Shown here in pieces: positions 34,078 to 44,035 of a stretch of DNA of 64,000 nt. Made by a program: the position numbers and the translations under genes. Numbering within the stretch: position 1 is the stretch's first letter; each line of letters begins with the position of its first letter. The DNA is from CAVQCJ01 sp963849365 (GTDB lineage Bacteria > Actinomycetota > Actinomycetes > Prado026): positions 496,001 through 560,000 of the forward strand of contig CAWKHA010000001.1 of assembly GCA_963849365.1 (NCBI GenBank). Reading direction: 5' to 3'. The notes below the pieces were generated by a model that made no database searches, had not been told where the DNA came from, and saw nothing but the letters and a program-made list of their open reading frames with translations.

Positions 34078-34854
34078 TCAGACCTGCGTGAGCGCCTTGA
34101 GGGTGGCCTCGTCCAGCACGCCGGTCATCGGCAGGGCCCGACCGCACTGGAAGCCACGGACGAGGAGCTGCGCGGCCTGCACCAGGCGCGCGCTGCGGTC
34201 AAGGTCGGTGACGTCGCGGACCCGCTCCGCCGCGGCCGGGGTGGCCGCGCAGACCAGGCCGGGCTCGCGCTTCGCGGCGACCGGGGTCGCGCCTACCGTG
34301 ACCGCGCGCTTGGCCGGCGCGGCGGTCCGGGCCACCGCGGCCGCCCGCTTCTTGGTCGTCGTCTTGGGCTTGGTCGACGGCTTGCTGCTGGACGGCTTCG
34401 ACGACGTCGCGTGCATCGGCTGACGGAACACCATCGACACCCAGAGCGTGCCGTTCTTCGTGACTGTCCCGACCCCGATCTGGGTGAAGTCGTGGTCGAG
34501 GATGTTGGCCTTGTGCTCCGGACTGTGCATGAACGCGCTGAACAGGGTGCTCACGTCCGGCCCGTAGCCGACGTTCTCGCCCACGTACTTCCAGTTGGTG
34601 ACCTGCGAGGCCAGGCCCGGGTTGTGGTACAGCCGCTGCTGCGAGGCCATCCGCTGGGCCTGGCCCTGAGCCACCGCCGTGAGCTGGGACGAGACCGCGT
34701 AGCCGTGCAGGCCCGCCGCGGCGCGCGCCGAGTTGACCAGGGAGACGAACGAGCTCCCGCTCGAGGCCGAGGCGCCGGGGGCTGCCAGGACCGAGAAGAG
34801 CATGGCGCCGGCCGCTGCGGCAGCGCTCAGCCACATGCGGCGGGTGAACGTCAT
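34078..34854 (-). CDS. Secreted CAP-domain (SCP/PR-1-like) protein
   Basis: An N-terminal signal peptide (RRMWLSAAAAAGAMLFSVLA, then APGASA) is followed by a CAP domain: SFVSLVNSARAAAGLHGYAV, then ENVGYGPDVSTLFSAFMHSP and EHKANILDHDFTQIGVG. A Lys/Thr/Ser/Ala-rich linker (about residues 155-200) leads to a C-terminal segment with LDEATLKALTQV, possibly a peptidoglycan-binding domain remnant. It is 258 residues long and probably exported to the cell wall. The function of bacterial CAP proteins is mostly unknown. Confidence 0.88.
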   Translation of the reverse strand: MTFTRRMWLSAAAAAGAMLFSVLAAPGASASSGSSFVSLVNSARAAAGLHGYAVSSQLTAVAQGQAQRMASQQRLYHNPGLASQVTNWKYVGENVGYGPDVSTLFSAFMHSPEHKANILDHDFTQIGVGTVTKNGTLWVSMVFRQPMHATSSKPSSSKPSTKPKTTTKKRAAAVARTAAPAKRAVTVGATPVAAKREPGLVCAATPAAAERVRDVTDLDRSARLVQAAQLLVRGFQCGRALPMTGVLDEATLKALTQV

Positions 34855-35007
34855 GCCGGGTCTATCGGGAATGACGCTCCGCCACCGGATCACCCGAACG
34901 GGTCTAAGGGAGCGGTTCGGTGGCAGCGGCGCAGGTACGGCACCCGACCCGGCTGCGGCCGGGACCCCCGCGCGGGGGCACCCACCGCATGAGGCAGGAT
35001 GCCCGCC

Positions 35008-35646
35008 ATGCGCCTCGACCACGTGTCCTACGCGACCGAGCCGGCTCACCTCGCCGACACCGTGCAGCGCCTCGGGGCAGCGGTGGGGGCGGCGTTCTCG
35101 GACGGCGGCCTGCACCCGCGTTTCGGCACCCGCAACTTCATCCTCCCGCTGTCCGGGGGCACCTACCTCGAGGTCGTGGCGGCGCTGGACCATCCCGCGG
35201 CCGACAAGGAGCCGTTCGGGCAGGCAGTCCGGGCGCGGGCCGAGGAGGGCGGCGGCTGGCTCGGCTGGGTCGTCGCGGTCGACGACCTGACCCCGGTGGA
35301 GGCGCGGCTGGGACGGCCGGGAGTCATCGGCAACCGGCACCGCCCGGACGGGTTCGACCTGCGCTGGCGACAGATCGGCGTGCTCGACCTGATCGAGGAC
35401 CCGCAGCTGCCGTTCTTCGTGCAGTGGATGTGCGACCCCGCCGAGCACCCGTCGGCCGGCGGGCGCCCGGACCTACGGCTCGAACGCATGGAGATCGGCG
35501 GCGACGCCGACACCGTGGCGGCCTGGCTCGGCGAGCCGGCCAGCCACCCGCTCGACGACATCGACGTCGACTGGGTGGAGGACGACGGGGTGGGCCTGCT
35601 CGCCGTGCACGTGACCACGGCGCACGGAACCGTCCGCCTGGACTGA
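35008..35646 (+). CDS. Glyoxalase-like (VOC-fold) protein
   Basis: The 212-residue protein starts RLDHVSYATEPAHLADTVQR, followed by GTRNFILPLSGGTYLEVVAAL, the glyoxalase-like domain seen in PF13468. The active-site His/Glu pattern (HVSYAT, YLEVV) is compatible with metal binding but the substrate is unknown. I chose ATG at 35008 because CAGGAT lies seven bases upstream (34995-35000), the same layout as at 37583 and 62658. The frame permits a start at 34999. Confidence 0.82.
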   Translation: MRLDHVSYATEPAHLADTVQRLGAAVGAAFSDGGLHPRFGTRNFILPLSGGTYLEVVAALDHPAADKEPFGQAVRARAEEGGGWLGWVVAVDDLTPVEARLGRPGVIGNRHRPDGFDLRWRQIGVLDLIEDPQLPFFVQWMCDPAEHPSAGGRPDLRLERMEIGGDADTVAAWLGEPASHPLDDIDVDWVEDDGVGLLAVHVTTAHGTVRLD

Positions 35647-35661
35647 GCCCGTCCGGACCCC

Positions 35662-36548
35662 TCAGGCGGCGGCCGGGGGCCGCCCCAGGGCCGCCCGCTC
35701 CCCCGGCGACTGCGGCCCGAGCACGCGGCGCAGGCCGCCCAGGAGCACGCCGCAGGCCGCGCGGTCGGCAGCGCGGACGAGCCCCGGCCGGTCCGGCAGG
35801 CCGAGCAGCCCGGTCGCCCAGGCGGGCAGCAGGTCCACCGCGGCGCGCGACAGCACCTGGTACGCCGGCTGGGCGGCGATCGGCAGCGGTGGCGCCATCA
35901 GGAACCGCACCACGTCGAGGGTGCTGCGGTCCGACCCCAGCTGCGGCAGGTAGGCCTCGATCACGGTGGCCAGCTCCCCGCTCGTCCGCGGCGGGTCCGG
36001 GACGCCGAGCGCCCGCGCGACGACGGCGGCGTCGGCCACGTACGCGTCCGGGTCGACCTCGCGCGGGCCGTACGCCTGGGCCGCGCGCAGCATCGAGTCG
36101 GTGAGCGCCAGGTGCACCCACAGGAGCAGCTGCGGGTCGCCGGCCGCGTAGGGCCTGCCGTCGGCGGCGGTCCCGACCACCGGGACGTGCGCGGCCAGCA
36201 CCCGCTGAACCGCCCGCTCGGCCTGCGCCGAGCTGCCGAACGTCGTCGTGGTCAGGAACCGGTTGGTGCGCTGCAGCCGGCCGAGCGGGTCGCGGCGGTA
36301 GTCCGAGTGCTGCACCACGCCGGCGAGGGCCAGCGGGTGCGCGGCCTGGAGCAGCAGGGCGCGAACGCCACCGACCAGCGTGGCCAGCGAACCGTGGACG
36401 ACCCACATCGCGCTCCCGGGCCCGAACCAGCCCAGGTCACCGGGCTCCTCGAGCGCCTGCACCCAGTCCGGCCGGCCGTCCGCCGAGCCGGAGAGGATGC
36501 GCCGGAACGCCCGGGTGACCGCTGCCGACGCGGCAGCCCCGGGTCGGG

Positions 36549-36573
<25 letters not shown>
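35662..36573 (-). CDS. Oxygenase MpaB family protein (DUF2236)
   Basis: Homology starts near FRRILSGSADGRPDWV and continues with GPGSAMWVVHGSLATLVGGV, ALLLQAAHPLALAGVVQHSD and RRDPLGRLQRTNRFLTTTTF, characteristic of the MpaB/DUF2236 family. GTG at 36573 (GAGGGCGGG upstream) gives 303 residues and overlaps the aldo/keto reductase stop by 25 bp, so the two genes form an operon. The family has a haem-binding fold; the fungal member cleaves a lipid side chain oxidatively. The bacterial substrate is unknown. Confidence 0.8.
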
Positions 36574-37583
<1,010 letters not shown>

Positions 37584-37660
37584 GTCACCCATCCTGCCTC
37601 GCGGGCGTGTCGCGCGCTCGGTGGGGGCTGCCGGGATGGCACCATGGTCGTCAGACAGGA

Positions 37661-37697
37661 GTAGGGCCCCGCGAAGTATGAGTTCGCGGGGCCCTAC
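37661..37697. terminator. Perfect 15-bp hairpin
   Basis: GTAGGGCCCCGCGAA (37661-37675) pairs perfectly with 37683-37697 around a 7-nt loop. It lies upstream of the aldo/keto reductase and far downstream of the leftward DUF445 gene. Function is uncertain: terminator, or the end of an unseen RNA. Confidence 0.6.
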
Positions 37698-38124
37698 GCA
37701 TGACCACTGCCGGTCCCCGGTCCGGTCTCCCGGTCCGGGTCGGCACCCCTGTGACGCAAGGTCCCGCGCGCGGCCCGGTCGCCCGGGCTCCGCGCGGATT
37801 CGCGGTCGCCGCCCGACCCGTGCGCACCACCGCGTCGTCACCCGCGGCGCCCCCGGGTTGCCCCTGGGACACGGTGCGCCGGTCTTCGGCCGGCCCGCCC
37901 TCGGGTCGCGGACCACCGCTCGGGAGAGTCGCCTCAAACCCTTGCAGCTGCTGGGGTTTCCCCCTGCTCGGTCCGCCGGTCCCGCTGGCGTGGGGAGATT
38001 TCTACGGGACCGTCGACCACGCGCGCAAGGGCCTTTCGGAAGAATCTTCCAAGATCTTTCCCGCCGGCTCCGTCCCGCCCGCGCCGGCGTCGTCACGCCA
38101 CCACCATCGGCACCGCCGACACCA
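37698..38124. other. 427-bp region without a supported gene
   Basis: Between the hairpin and the DUF445 stop I see no frame with family character. An A/T-richer stretch near 38029-38060 contains the palindrome GGAAGA a TCTTCC (38038-38050). A site GGGACCGTCGACCAC at 38006 partly resembles the DosR-like boxes but has no gene behind it. Confidence 0.6.
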
Positions 38125-39429
38125 TCAGAACGTGTGCGTGAGCACCTCGATGAGCAGGCCGGCCAGCGCACCGACCACCGTCCCGTTGATGCGGATGAAC
38201 TGCAGGTCGCGACCCACCTGGAGCTCGATGCGACGTGCGGTCTGCGGTCCGTCCCAGCGTTCGACAGTGTCCGTGATCAGCGTGCTGAGCTCGCCCGAGT
38301 ACGTGGACGACAGGTAGGCCGCGAGGTCCTCCAGCCAGCGGTCGACCTTCGCCTGCAGGTCCGCGTCGGCCGCCAGCCGCGCGCCGAACGACGCGATCGC
38401 GCCACGCACCCGTCTACGGAGCTCGCCGTCGGGGTCGTCGATCGCCTCCATCGCGAGCCGGCGGACGGCGGCCCCGGCCTCGGCGACGGCCTGGCGCACC
38501 TGGGGGTGGGCCAGCAGCGCGACCTTGGCCGCCTCGGCCCTCCGCTGGGTCTGCTCGTCGTGCTGCAGATCCTGCGCGTAGGACGCGAGGAACCGGTCCA
38601 GCGACGTGCGGAGCTCGTGGCCCGGGTTGTCCCGGACCTCCGTGAGCACCCGCAGGACCTCCGCGTGCACGCGGTCGGCCACCCGCTCGTCGACGAACCG
38701 CGGCGACCAGGCCGGCGCCTGCCGGGCCACGGCGGCGACGACCGCGTCGCGGTTCTCCACCAGCCACCGGTGCGCGTTGACGAGCGACAGGTCGACGAGC
38801 GGGCGGTGCGAGCCGTCGGCCACCACCTCGGCGAGCACCCGGCCCAGCGCCGGTCCGGCCGGCAGCGCGGCGAGCCGGCGGGTCACGAGCTGTTCGAGCA
38901 CCGCCTGGACGTCGTCGTCGCGCAGGACGCCGAACGCCGCCCGCACGGCGGTGGCGAGCTCGCGGGTGACCCGCTCGGCGTTCGCGGGCGCAGCCAGCCA
39001 CGTCCCGGCCCGTGCGGCTGGGCGGACCAGCCGGACCCGCTCGCGGATCACGTCGGGCGCCAGGAAGTGCGTGCTGACGAAGTCACCGAGGCTGCGGCCG
39101 ATGGCGTCCTTGCGGGACGGGATGATCGCGGTGTGCGGCACCGGGACGCCGAGCGGGTGCCTGAACAGCGCGGTCACGGCGAACCAGTCGGCGAGGCCGC
39201 CGACCATCCCGGCCGCGGCGGCGGCGCGCAGGTACAGGACCCACGTCGCCACCGCGTCGCCCTGGCTGCGGGCCACCCGCTCCGCGAACACGTACGCGAC
39301 CGCGGCGACGCCCAGCAGCGCGGCGGACAGCACCTTCATCCGGCGCAGCTCGCGGCGCCGGGCGAGGTCGGCGGCAGACAGCTGCTCGGCCCGGGCCCTC
39401 GCGGGCGCGGGCACGGTCCCGGTCGCCAT
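38125..39429 (-). CDS. DUF445 family membrane protein
   Basis: The 434-residue protein has an N-terminal hydrophobic segment LSAALLGVAAVAYVFAERVA, then LRAAAAAGMVGGLADWFAVT and HPLGVPVPHTAIIPSRKDAI, which define DUF445 (YheB/YjiN-like). A long alpha-helical central region and a C-terminal hydrophobic anchor VVGALAGLLIEVL follow. The family's function is unknown. It starts 11 bp after the PIG-L deacetylase gene stop and is probably cotranscribed with it. Confidence 0.88.
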   Translation of the reverse strand: MATGTVPAPARARAEQLSAADLARRRELRRMKVLSAALLGVAAVAYVFAERVARSQGDAVATWVLYLRAAAAAGMVGGLADWFAVTALFRHPLGVPVPHTAIIPSRKDAIGRSLGDFVSTHFLAPDVIRERVRLVRPAARAGTWLAAPANAERVTRELATAVRAAFGVLRDDDVQAVLEQLVTRRLAALPAGPALGRVLAEVVADGSHRPLVDLSLVNAHRWLVENRDAVVAAVARQAPAWSPRFVDERVADRVHAEVLRVLTEVRDNPGHELRTSLDRFLASYAQDLQHDEQTQRRAEAAKVALLAHPQVRQAVAEAGAAVRRLAMEAIDDPDGELRRRVRGAIASFGARLAADADLQAKVDRWLEDLAAYLSSTYSGELSTLITDTVERWDGPQTARRIELQVGRDLQFIRINGTVVGALAGLLIEVLTHTF

Positions 39430-39440
39430 CACCGGCCCGC

Positions 39441-40181
39441 CTAGAACGAGAACAGCTCGAAGGACAGCGCGGCCCCGGAGCCGGAGAACCGCTGCCCGGT
39501 CTGCTCGAGGAAGAAGCGCAGGAACTCCGGGTCGGACATCGGGTGCTCGCCGAGGCCTTCCAGGTAGGCGCGGTGGGCGGCCAGCGAGGCGATCGCGCGG
39601 TCCACTGTCCCGGTGACGTCGAGGCCGTGCGTGCTGGCCGGCGAGGCGGTGACCAGGGCCTGCCTGGCCGAGTGCGGGGCGAGCCCGAGGTCGGCGAAGA
39701 TCCACCGGTTGCCGGCGTCGCCGACCGCGTCCAGCGCGGCGTTGCCGACATTGCGGTGGTCCGGGGAGTTGAGCCGTCCGGGCGCCCACGTCTCGCGGTG
39801 GTTGAACAGGAGCAGGGTGTCCGGCCGATGCCGCCGGATCGCCGCGGCGATGTCGCGACGCAGCGGCACGCCGTACTCGATCACGCCGTCGGGATGGTCC
39901 AGGAACTCGACCGTGCCCACGCCGACCAGTGCGGCGCTCTCCCGCTCCTCGGCCTCCCTCGCCGCCCCCGCCGCGGCCGGGTCCATGCTGTCGATCCCAG
40001 CCTCGCCGCGGCTGGCCAGCAGGTAGACCACCTCGTGGCCGGCGTCGGTCCAGGCCGCGACGGCCGCCGCGGCGCCGTACTCCAGGTCGTCGGGGTGCGC
40101 CACCACCGCGAGCACCCGGCCCACCTCGATCTCGAGGGGCTGGAGGGTCGCGGGAGCGGCAGGGCTGGGAGTCTCGGTCAT
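39441..40181 (-). CDS. PIG-L family deacetylase
   Basis: The 246-residue protein has the zinc motif AVVAHPDDLEYGAAAAVAAW near residue 27 and later FLDHPDGVIEYGVPLRRDI, NHRETWAPGRLNSPDHRNVG, all typical of LmbE/PIG-L enzymes. In actinobacteria members include MshB (mycothiol synthesis) and Mca; this one is not assigned to either. It should remove an N-acetyl group using Zn2+. The ATG has TAGGGT seven bases upstream (40194-40189), giving a leaderless mRNA; that -10 lies within a perfect inverted repeat. Confidence 0.88.
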   Translation of the reverse strand: MTETPSPAAPATLQPLEIEVGRVLAVVAHPDDLEYGAAAAVAAWTDAGHEVVYLLASRGEAGIDSMDPAAAGAAREAEERESAALVGVGTVEFLDHPDGVIEYGVPLRRDIAAAIRRHRPDTLLLFNHRETWAPGRLNSPDHRNVGNAALDAVGDAGNRWIFADLGLAPHSARQALVTASPASTHGLDVTGTVDRAIASLAAHRAYLEGLGEHPMSDPEFLRFFLEQTGQRFSGSGAALSFELFSF

Positions 40182-40185
40182 GCCT

Positions 40186-40203
40186 GGGACCCTAGGCGGT
40201 CCC
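40186..40203. promoter_or_regulatory. Possible operator between PIG-L and PAC2 genes
   Basis: GGGACC and GGTCCC are spaced by six bases and overlap the leftward -10 TAGGGT. This symmetric 18-bp site could block the PIG-L promoter. It differs from the DosR-like boxes in spacing. Confidence 0.4.
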
Positions 40204-40269
40204 GGGATGATGGGCCCACCGCCCGGCGTTGACACCCAGACGACGGACGCCGACCAGGAGGACCGCACC

Positions 40270-41190
40270 GTGCGCGACCCGCAGGACCTGTACACGCTGC
40301 ACGCCACCCCCAGCGACCTGGGGCGGCCCGTGCTGCTGCACAGCCTCGCCGGGTTCCTGGACGCCGGCGGCGCCGGCCGGCTCGCCGTCGAGCAGCTCCT
40401 CCGCACGCTGGACGCCACCCCGGTGGCCACCTTCGACATCGACTCGATGTACGACTACCGGGCGCGCCGGCCGCGGATGACGTTCCTCTCCGACCACTAC
40501 GAGACGATCGACCTCCCCGAGCTGGAGCTCAGCCTGCTGCGGGACGCCGCGGGCACGCCGTTCCTGCTGCTGCACGGTGTCGAGCCGGACTTCGGGTGGC
40601 AGGGGTTCGCCGAGGCCGTGCGCACGCTGGTCGACCGGTTCGCCGTGCCGCTCACGGTGGGGATGCACGCGGTGCCCTGGCCGGCACCGCACACCCGGCC
40701 GCTGGGGCTCACCGCTCACGCCACCGACCCGGAGCTGGTGGCCGGGCGGACGTCGTGGGTCGGCGCGCTGGAGGTGCCCGGCCACCTGTCCGGCCTGCTG
40801 GAGCTGCGCCTGGGCCGGTCCGGGCACCAGGCGATGGGTTTCGCAGCGCATGTGCCGCACTACCTGGCCGGGACCGAGCACCCGCGCGCGGCACTGGCCC
40901 TGCTGGAGGCGGTGTCGGCTGCGACCGGGCTGCTGCTGCCGCTCGACGCGCTGCGCGAGGCGGCCGACCGGACCGACCTCGAGACGGACGCACAGATCGC
41001 GCAGACCCCGGAGAACGTCGAGGCCGTTCGCGCGCTCGAGCAGCAGTACGACGCGTTCGTCGCGCAGACGGGCGGGGCACCCGGGTCGACCGGCGCCGGG
41101 TCGCAGCAGGTGCCCAGCGGCGAGGAGATCGCGGCGCAGGTGGAGCAGTTCCTGGCGGAGATGGACGAGCGCGGACGCGACGACACGTGA
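40270..41190 (+). CDS. PAC2 family protein
   Basis: GTG at 40270 has AGGAGG 8 nt upstream and gives 306 residues; the frame is open to 40180 but without a better site. The sequence VLLHSLAGFLDAGGAGRLAV, then FLSDHYETIDLPELELSLLR and FLLLHGVEPDFGWQGFAEAV match the PAC2 family (actinobacterial Rv2125 type). PAC2 proteins are proteasome-assembly-chaperone homologues whose bacterial role is unclear. The C-terminus (about 260-306) is acidic and Gln-rich. Confidence 0.85.
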   Translation: MRDPQDLYTLHATPSDLGRPVLLHSLAGFLDAGGAGRLAVEQLLRTLDATPVATFDIDSMYDYRARRPRMTFLSDHYETIDLPELELSLLRDAAGTPFLLLHGVEPDFGWQGFAEAVRTLVDRFAVPLTVGMHAVPWPAPHTRPLGLTAHATDPELVAGRTSWVGALEVPGHLSGLLELRLGRSGHQAMGFAAHVPHYLAGTEHPRAALALLEAVSAATGLLLPLDALREAADRTDLETDAQIAQTPENVEAVRALEQQYDAFVAQTGGAPGSTGAGSQQVPSGEEIAAQVEQFLAEMDERGRDDT

Positions 41191-41218
41191 CCGCCGCGCT
41201 GCGGTGGATGATGCCGGG

Positions 41219-41671
41219 ATGACGCCGCTGAGCTGGACGGACATCGCCGCTCGCCTCGCAACCGCCCGGAACTACTGGGTCGGTACGACCGGGCGCGACG
41301 GCACCCCGCACGCGTCGCCGGTCTGGGGCGTCGTCGTCGACGAGACCCTGTCGTTCTACACCGAGACGACCACCGTCAAGGCGCGCAGCCTGCGGGCCGA
41401 CCCTCGCGTGGTGCTGCACCTAGAGAGCGGCGACGACGTGCTGATCGTGCACGGCACCGTCGAGGAGACCACCGACCCGGCGGCTCTCGCCACCGTCCTG
41501 GCCGCGTTCGTCCCCAAGTACAGCGAGCCGTCCGACCTCCAGTACCTCCCGGTGGGGCCACCGGGCGAGGTCGTCTTCGCCGTGCGACCGTCTTCGGCGA
41601 TGGCCTGGGCGCTGGGCGACTACGACGGCTCCCAGCAGCGCTGGGCCGCCACCGCCGCCCCGCGATCCTGA
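41219..41671 (+). CDS. Pyridoxamine 5'-phosphate oxidase-fold protein (FMN or F420 type)
   Basis: The 150-residue protein is a split beta-barrel: ARNYWVGTTGRDGTPHASPV, VDETLSFYTETTTVKARSLR, VVLHLESGDDVLIVHGTVEE. The family binds FMN or F420. The substrate is not known. The ATG at 41219 is preceded by GATGAT (41207-41212) six bases upstream, so it may be leaderless; it starts 28 bp after the PAC2 gene. Confidence 0.85.
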   Translation: MTPLSWTDIAARLATARNYWVGTTGRDGTPHASPVWGVVVDETLSFYTETTTVKARSLRADPRVVLHLESGDDVLIVHGTVEETTDPAALATVLAAFVPKYSEPSDLQYLPVGPPGEVVFAVRPSSAMAWALGDYDGSQQRWAATAAPRS

Positions 41672-41708
41672 GAGATGCGTCAGGACGAGCCGCGAGTGGC
41701 GGGCGTCC

Positions 41709-42377
41709 TCAGCGGGTGACGAGGGCGAGGGCGAAGCCGTCGTGGCCCTTCGCGCCCACCGTCTGCAGCGCCGTGCTGTCCAGGCGCGGCTCGGCGGCGA
41801 GGTAGTCGAACAAGGCCCGGGTTCCCTGGATCCGCGGGTCGGGGCTGCCGGCGTCGATCACCTCGCCGCCGCGCACGACGTTGTCCACGACCACCACCGT
41901 TCCGGGCCGGCTGAGCTCGAGCGCAAGCCGGACGTACTCCGCGTTGTTCTCCTTGTCGGCGTCGACGAAGACGACGTCGAACGGCCCGGCCTTGTCGGCG
42001 GCCAGCTGGGCGAGGGACTCCAGCGCCGGGCCCACCCGCACCTCGACCAGGTCCGCGACCCCGGCGGCAGCGGCGTTGGCCCGGGCCACCTGGGCGTGGT
42101 GCGGGTCCAGCTCGAGGGTCACCACCCGGCCGCCGGGCGGCAGCGCTCTGGCGAACCAGACCGTGCTGTAGCCACCCAGCGTCCCGACCTCGAGCACCGA
42201 CGACGCGCGGACGGCCCGGGTCAGCAGGTGCAGGAACTTGCCCTGCAGGGTCGAGACGGCGATCGCCGGCAGTCCGGCCGCGTCGCTCGCCGCCAGCACA
42301 GCGTCGAGGACGTCATCGGTCGCCGACAGCCGCTCGACCAGGTACGCGTCGACGGACTCCCAGGTCGGTTCGCTCAC
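41709..42377 (-). CDS. O-methyltransferase (CCoAOMT-like)
   Basis: The 222-residue protein has VLEVGTLGGYSTVWFARALP (SAM site), VVTLELDPHHAQVARANAAA, DVVFVDADKENNAEYVRLAL and VVVVDNVVRGGEVIDAG, matching the small catechol O-methyltransferase family with its metal-binding Asp residues. The GTG start overlaps the upstream gene by 4 bp. The substrate is unknown. Confidence 0.88.
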   Translation of the reverse strand: MSEPTWESVDAYLVERLSATDDVLDAVLAASDAAGLPAIAVSTLQGKFLHLLTRAVRASSVLEVGTLGGYSTVWFARALPPGGRVVTLELDPHHAQVARANAAAAGVADLVEVRVGPALESLAQLAADKAGPFDVVFVDADKENNAEYVRLALELSRPGTVVVVDNVVRGGEVIDAGSPDPRIQGTRALFDYLAAEPRLDSTALQTVGAKGHDGFALALVTR

Positions 42378-43000
42378 GCGGTACGCCCCCGCAGGGTGTC
42401 GACGCCCGACCCGCGCAGGTCGTCCAGACCGGCGGCGCGGCCGGTCATCGCCAGCGCCAGCGCCAGCACCGGGCCGGCCGCCTCCGAGCCGCTCCCGTAC
42501 GACCAGTCCGCGTCGGAGGCGCGCAGCCTCACCCCCTCGATCCGTGCCTTCGAGCCGATCAGCAGGTTCGACCCCTTGAAGAAGTCGAGCACCCGGACCA
42601 CGGACTCCGTCGGGTAGTCACGGGCGATCCCGAGCGGGCGCCTGATGTCCTGGGAGTGGATGACCACCTCGCCGAGCATGGCCTCCGTCGGGCCGGGGGG
42701 CGACGTCGTCGCGTCCAGCAGCGACCCGAACTCGACCAGCGTCGCCTGCGGCCCGGCCGCGGTCTCGGCGGCGACGTCCTTGGCGCTCATCGTGTGGAAG
42801 CGGAACCCGGCGGCGGCCAGGTGCGAGAAGAACCGGACCGGCGTCATGCGAGCCGTGGCGGTCATGTGTCCGAGCACCTCGTGGACCGTCCACGACGGGC
42901 ACAGCGACCGGGTCGACCACCGGTCGTCGGCGAGGTCCGAGAGGTCGGCCAGCAGGGCGGCACGTTCAGCGTGGATGAGCGGCCAGGGGTCGGATGCCAC
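42374..43000 (-). CDS. Maleylpyruvate isomerase/DinB-fold protein (mycothiol-dependent type)
   Basis: The GTG at 43000 has AGGAGC upstream and gives 208 residues. LIHAERAALLADLSDLADDR with WSTRSLCPSWTVHEVLGHMT near residue 40 gives the His-containing metal motif of this family, and HSQDIRRPLGI in the middle supplies further ligands. Such proteins use a DinB-like four-helix bundle with mycothiol as cofactor in some members. The specific reaction is unknown. Confidence 0.82.
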   Translation of the reverse strand: MASDPWPLIHAERAALLADLSDLADDRWSTRSLCPSWTVHEVLGHMTATARMTPVRFFSHLAAAGFRFHTMSAKDVAAETAAGPQATLVEFGSLLDATTSPPGPTEAMLGEVVIHSQDIRRPLGIARDYPTESVVRVLDFFKGSNLLIGSKARIEGVRLRASDADWSYGSGSEAAGPVLALALAMTGRAAGLDDLRGSGVDTLRGRTA

Positions 43001-43129
43001 GGTCGGGCTCCTTCGGGCGGCGCGGGCGCACGACGTGAGGGGGCGCCCGTCGCGGCCATGCTCGCAGTCCCCGGCGTCCGCGGCCAGGGGCGGCGGTACG
43101 GTCGACCGCATGGTCACCGGTGCGCGGGC

Positions 43130-44035
43130 ATGAGCGCGATCGAGATCGGCGGCCTGGTCAAGTCCTTCGGACAGACCCGCGCGCTGGACGGCCTGGACCT
43201 GGCGGTCGAGCGGGGCGAGGTGCACGGCTTCCTCGGGCCCAACGGCTCCGGCAAGACCACCACGCTGCGGGTGCTGCTCGGGCTGCTGCGGGCCGACGCC
43301 GGGACGGTGCGGCTGCTGGACGGCGACCCGTGGCACGACGTCGCCACCCTGCACCGGCGACTGGCGTACGTGCCCGGTGAGGTCTCGCTGTGGCCGAACC
43401 TGACCGGCGGTGAGGTCATCGACCTGCTGGGCCGGCTGCGCGGCGGGCTGGACCCCGCTCGCCGTGCCGACCTGCTCGAACGCTTCGACCTGGACCCCAC
43501 CAAGAAGTGCCGCGCGTACTCCAAAGGCAACCGGCAGAAGGTCGCTCTGGTGGCGGCCCTGGCCTCGGACGTCGAGCTGCTGCTGCTGGACGAGCCGACC
43601 AGCGGGTTGGACCCGCTGATGGAAGAGGCGTTCCAGGCGTTCGTCAACGCCCAGCGCGACGACGGACGGACGGTCCTGCTGTCCAGCCACATCCTGGCCG
43701 AGGCAGAGGCGCTGTGCGACCGGGTGAGCATCATCCGCTCCGGCCGCACCGTCGAGACCGGCACGCTGGCCGAGCTGCGCCACCTCACCCGGACGTCGGT
43801 GCACGCGACGCTGGTCCGGCCGCCCTCGGGTCTGGCCGAGCTGGACGGCGTGCACGAACTGGCCCTCGACGGGACGAGGCTCGTGTGTCAGGTGGACACG
43901 CCAGCGCTGGCCGGCCTGCTGGCCGCACTGACCCCGTTCGGCATCGAGGTGCTGGAGAGCCGGCCGCCCACCCTCGAGGAGTTGTTCCTGCAGCACTACG
44001 CGCAGCCGGAGCGCGAGGACCAGGCGCTGCTGTGA
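43130..44035 (+). CDS. ABC transporter ATP-binding protein
   Basis: The 301-residue protein has Walker A GPNGSGKTTT, the signature-region variant YSKGNRQKVALVAALASDVE and Walker B LLLLDEPTSGLDPLMEE, followed by SSHILAEAEALCDRVSIIRS. The C-terminal 70 residues are the regulatory tail seen in drug-export ABC subunits. The permease starts within its stop codon, so the two form an exporter, probably for a drug or lipid. Confidence 0.92.
   Translation: MSAIEIGGLVKSFGQTRALDGLDLAVERGEVHGFLGPNGSGKTTTLRVLLGLLRADAGTVRLLDGDPWHDVATLHRRLAYVPGEVSLWPNLTGGEVIDLLGRLRGGLDPARRADLLERFDLDPTKKCRAYSKGNRQKVALVAALASDVELLLLDEPTSGLDPLMEEAFQAFVNAQRDDGRTVLLSSHILAEAEALCDRVSIIRSGRTVETGTLAELRHLTRTSVHATLVRPPSGLAELDGVHELALDGTRLVCQVDTPALAGLLAALTPFGIEVLESRPPTLEELFLQHYAQPEREDQALL

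Noticed and set aside
38006..38020. GGGACCGTCGACCAC as a further DosR-like box
   Set aside because: An AATCTT hexamer lies at the usual spacing, but no gene follows and the right half is poor.
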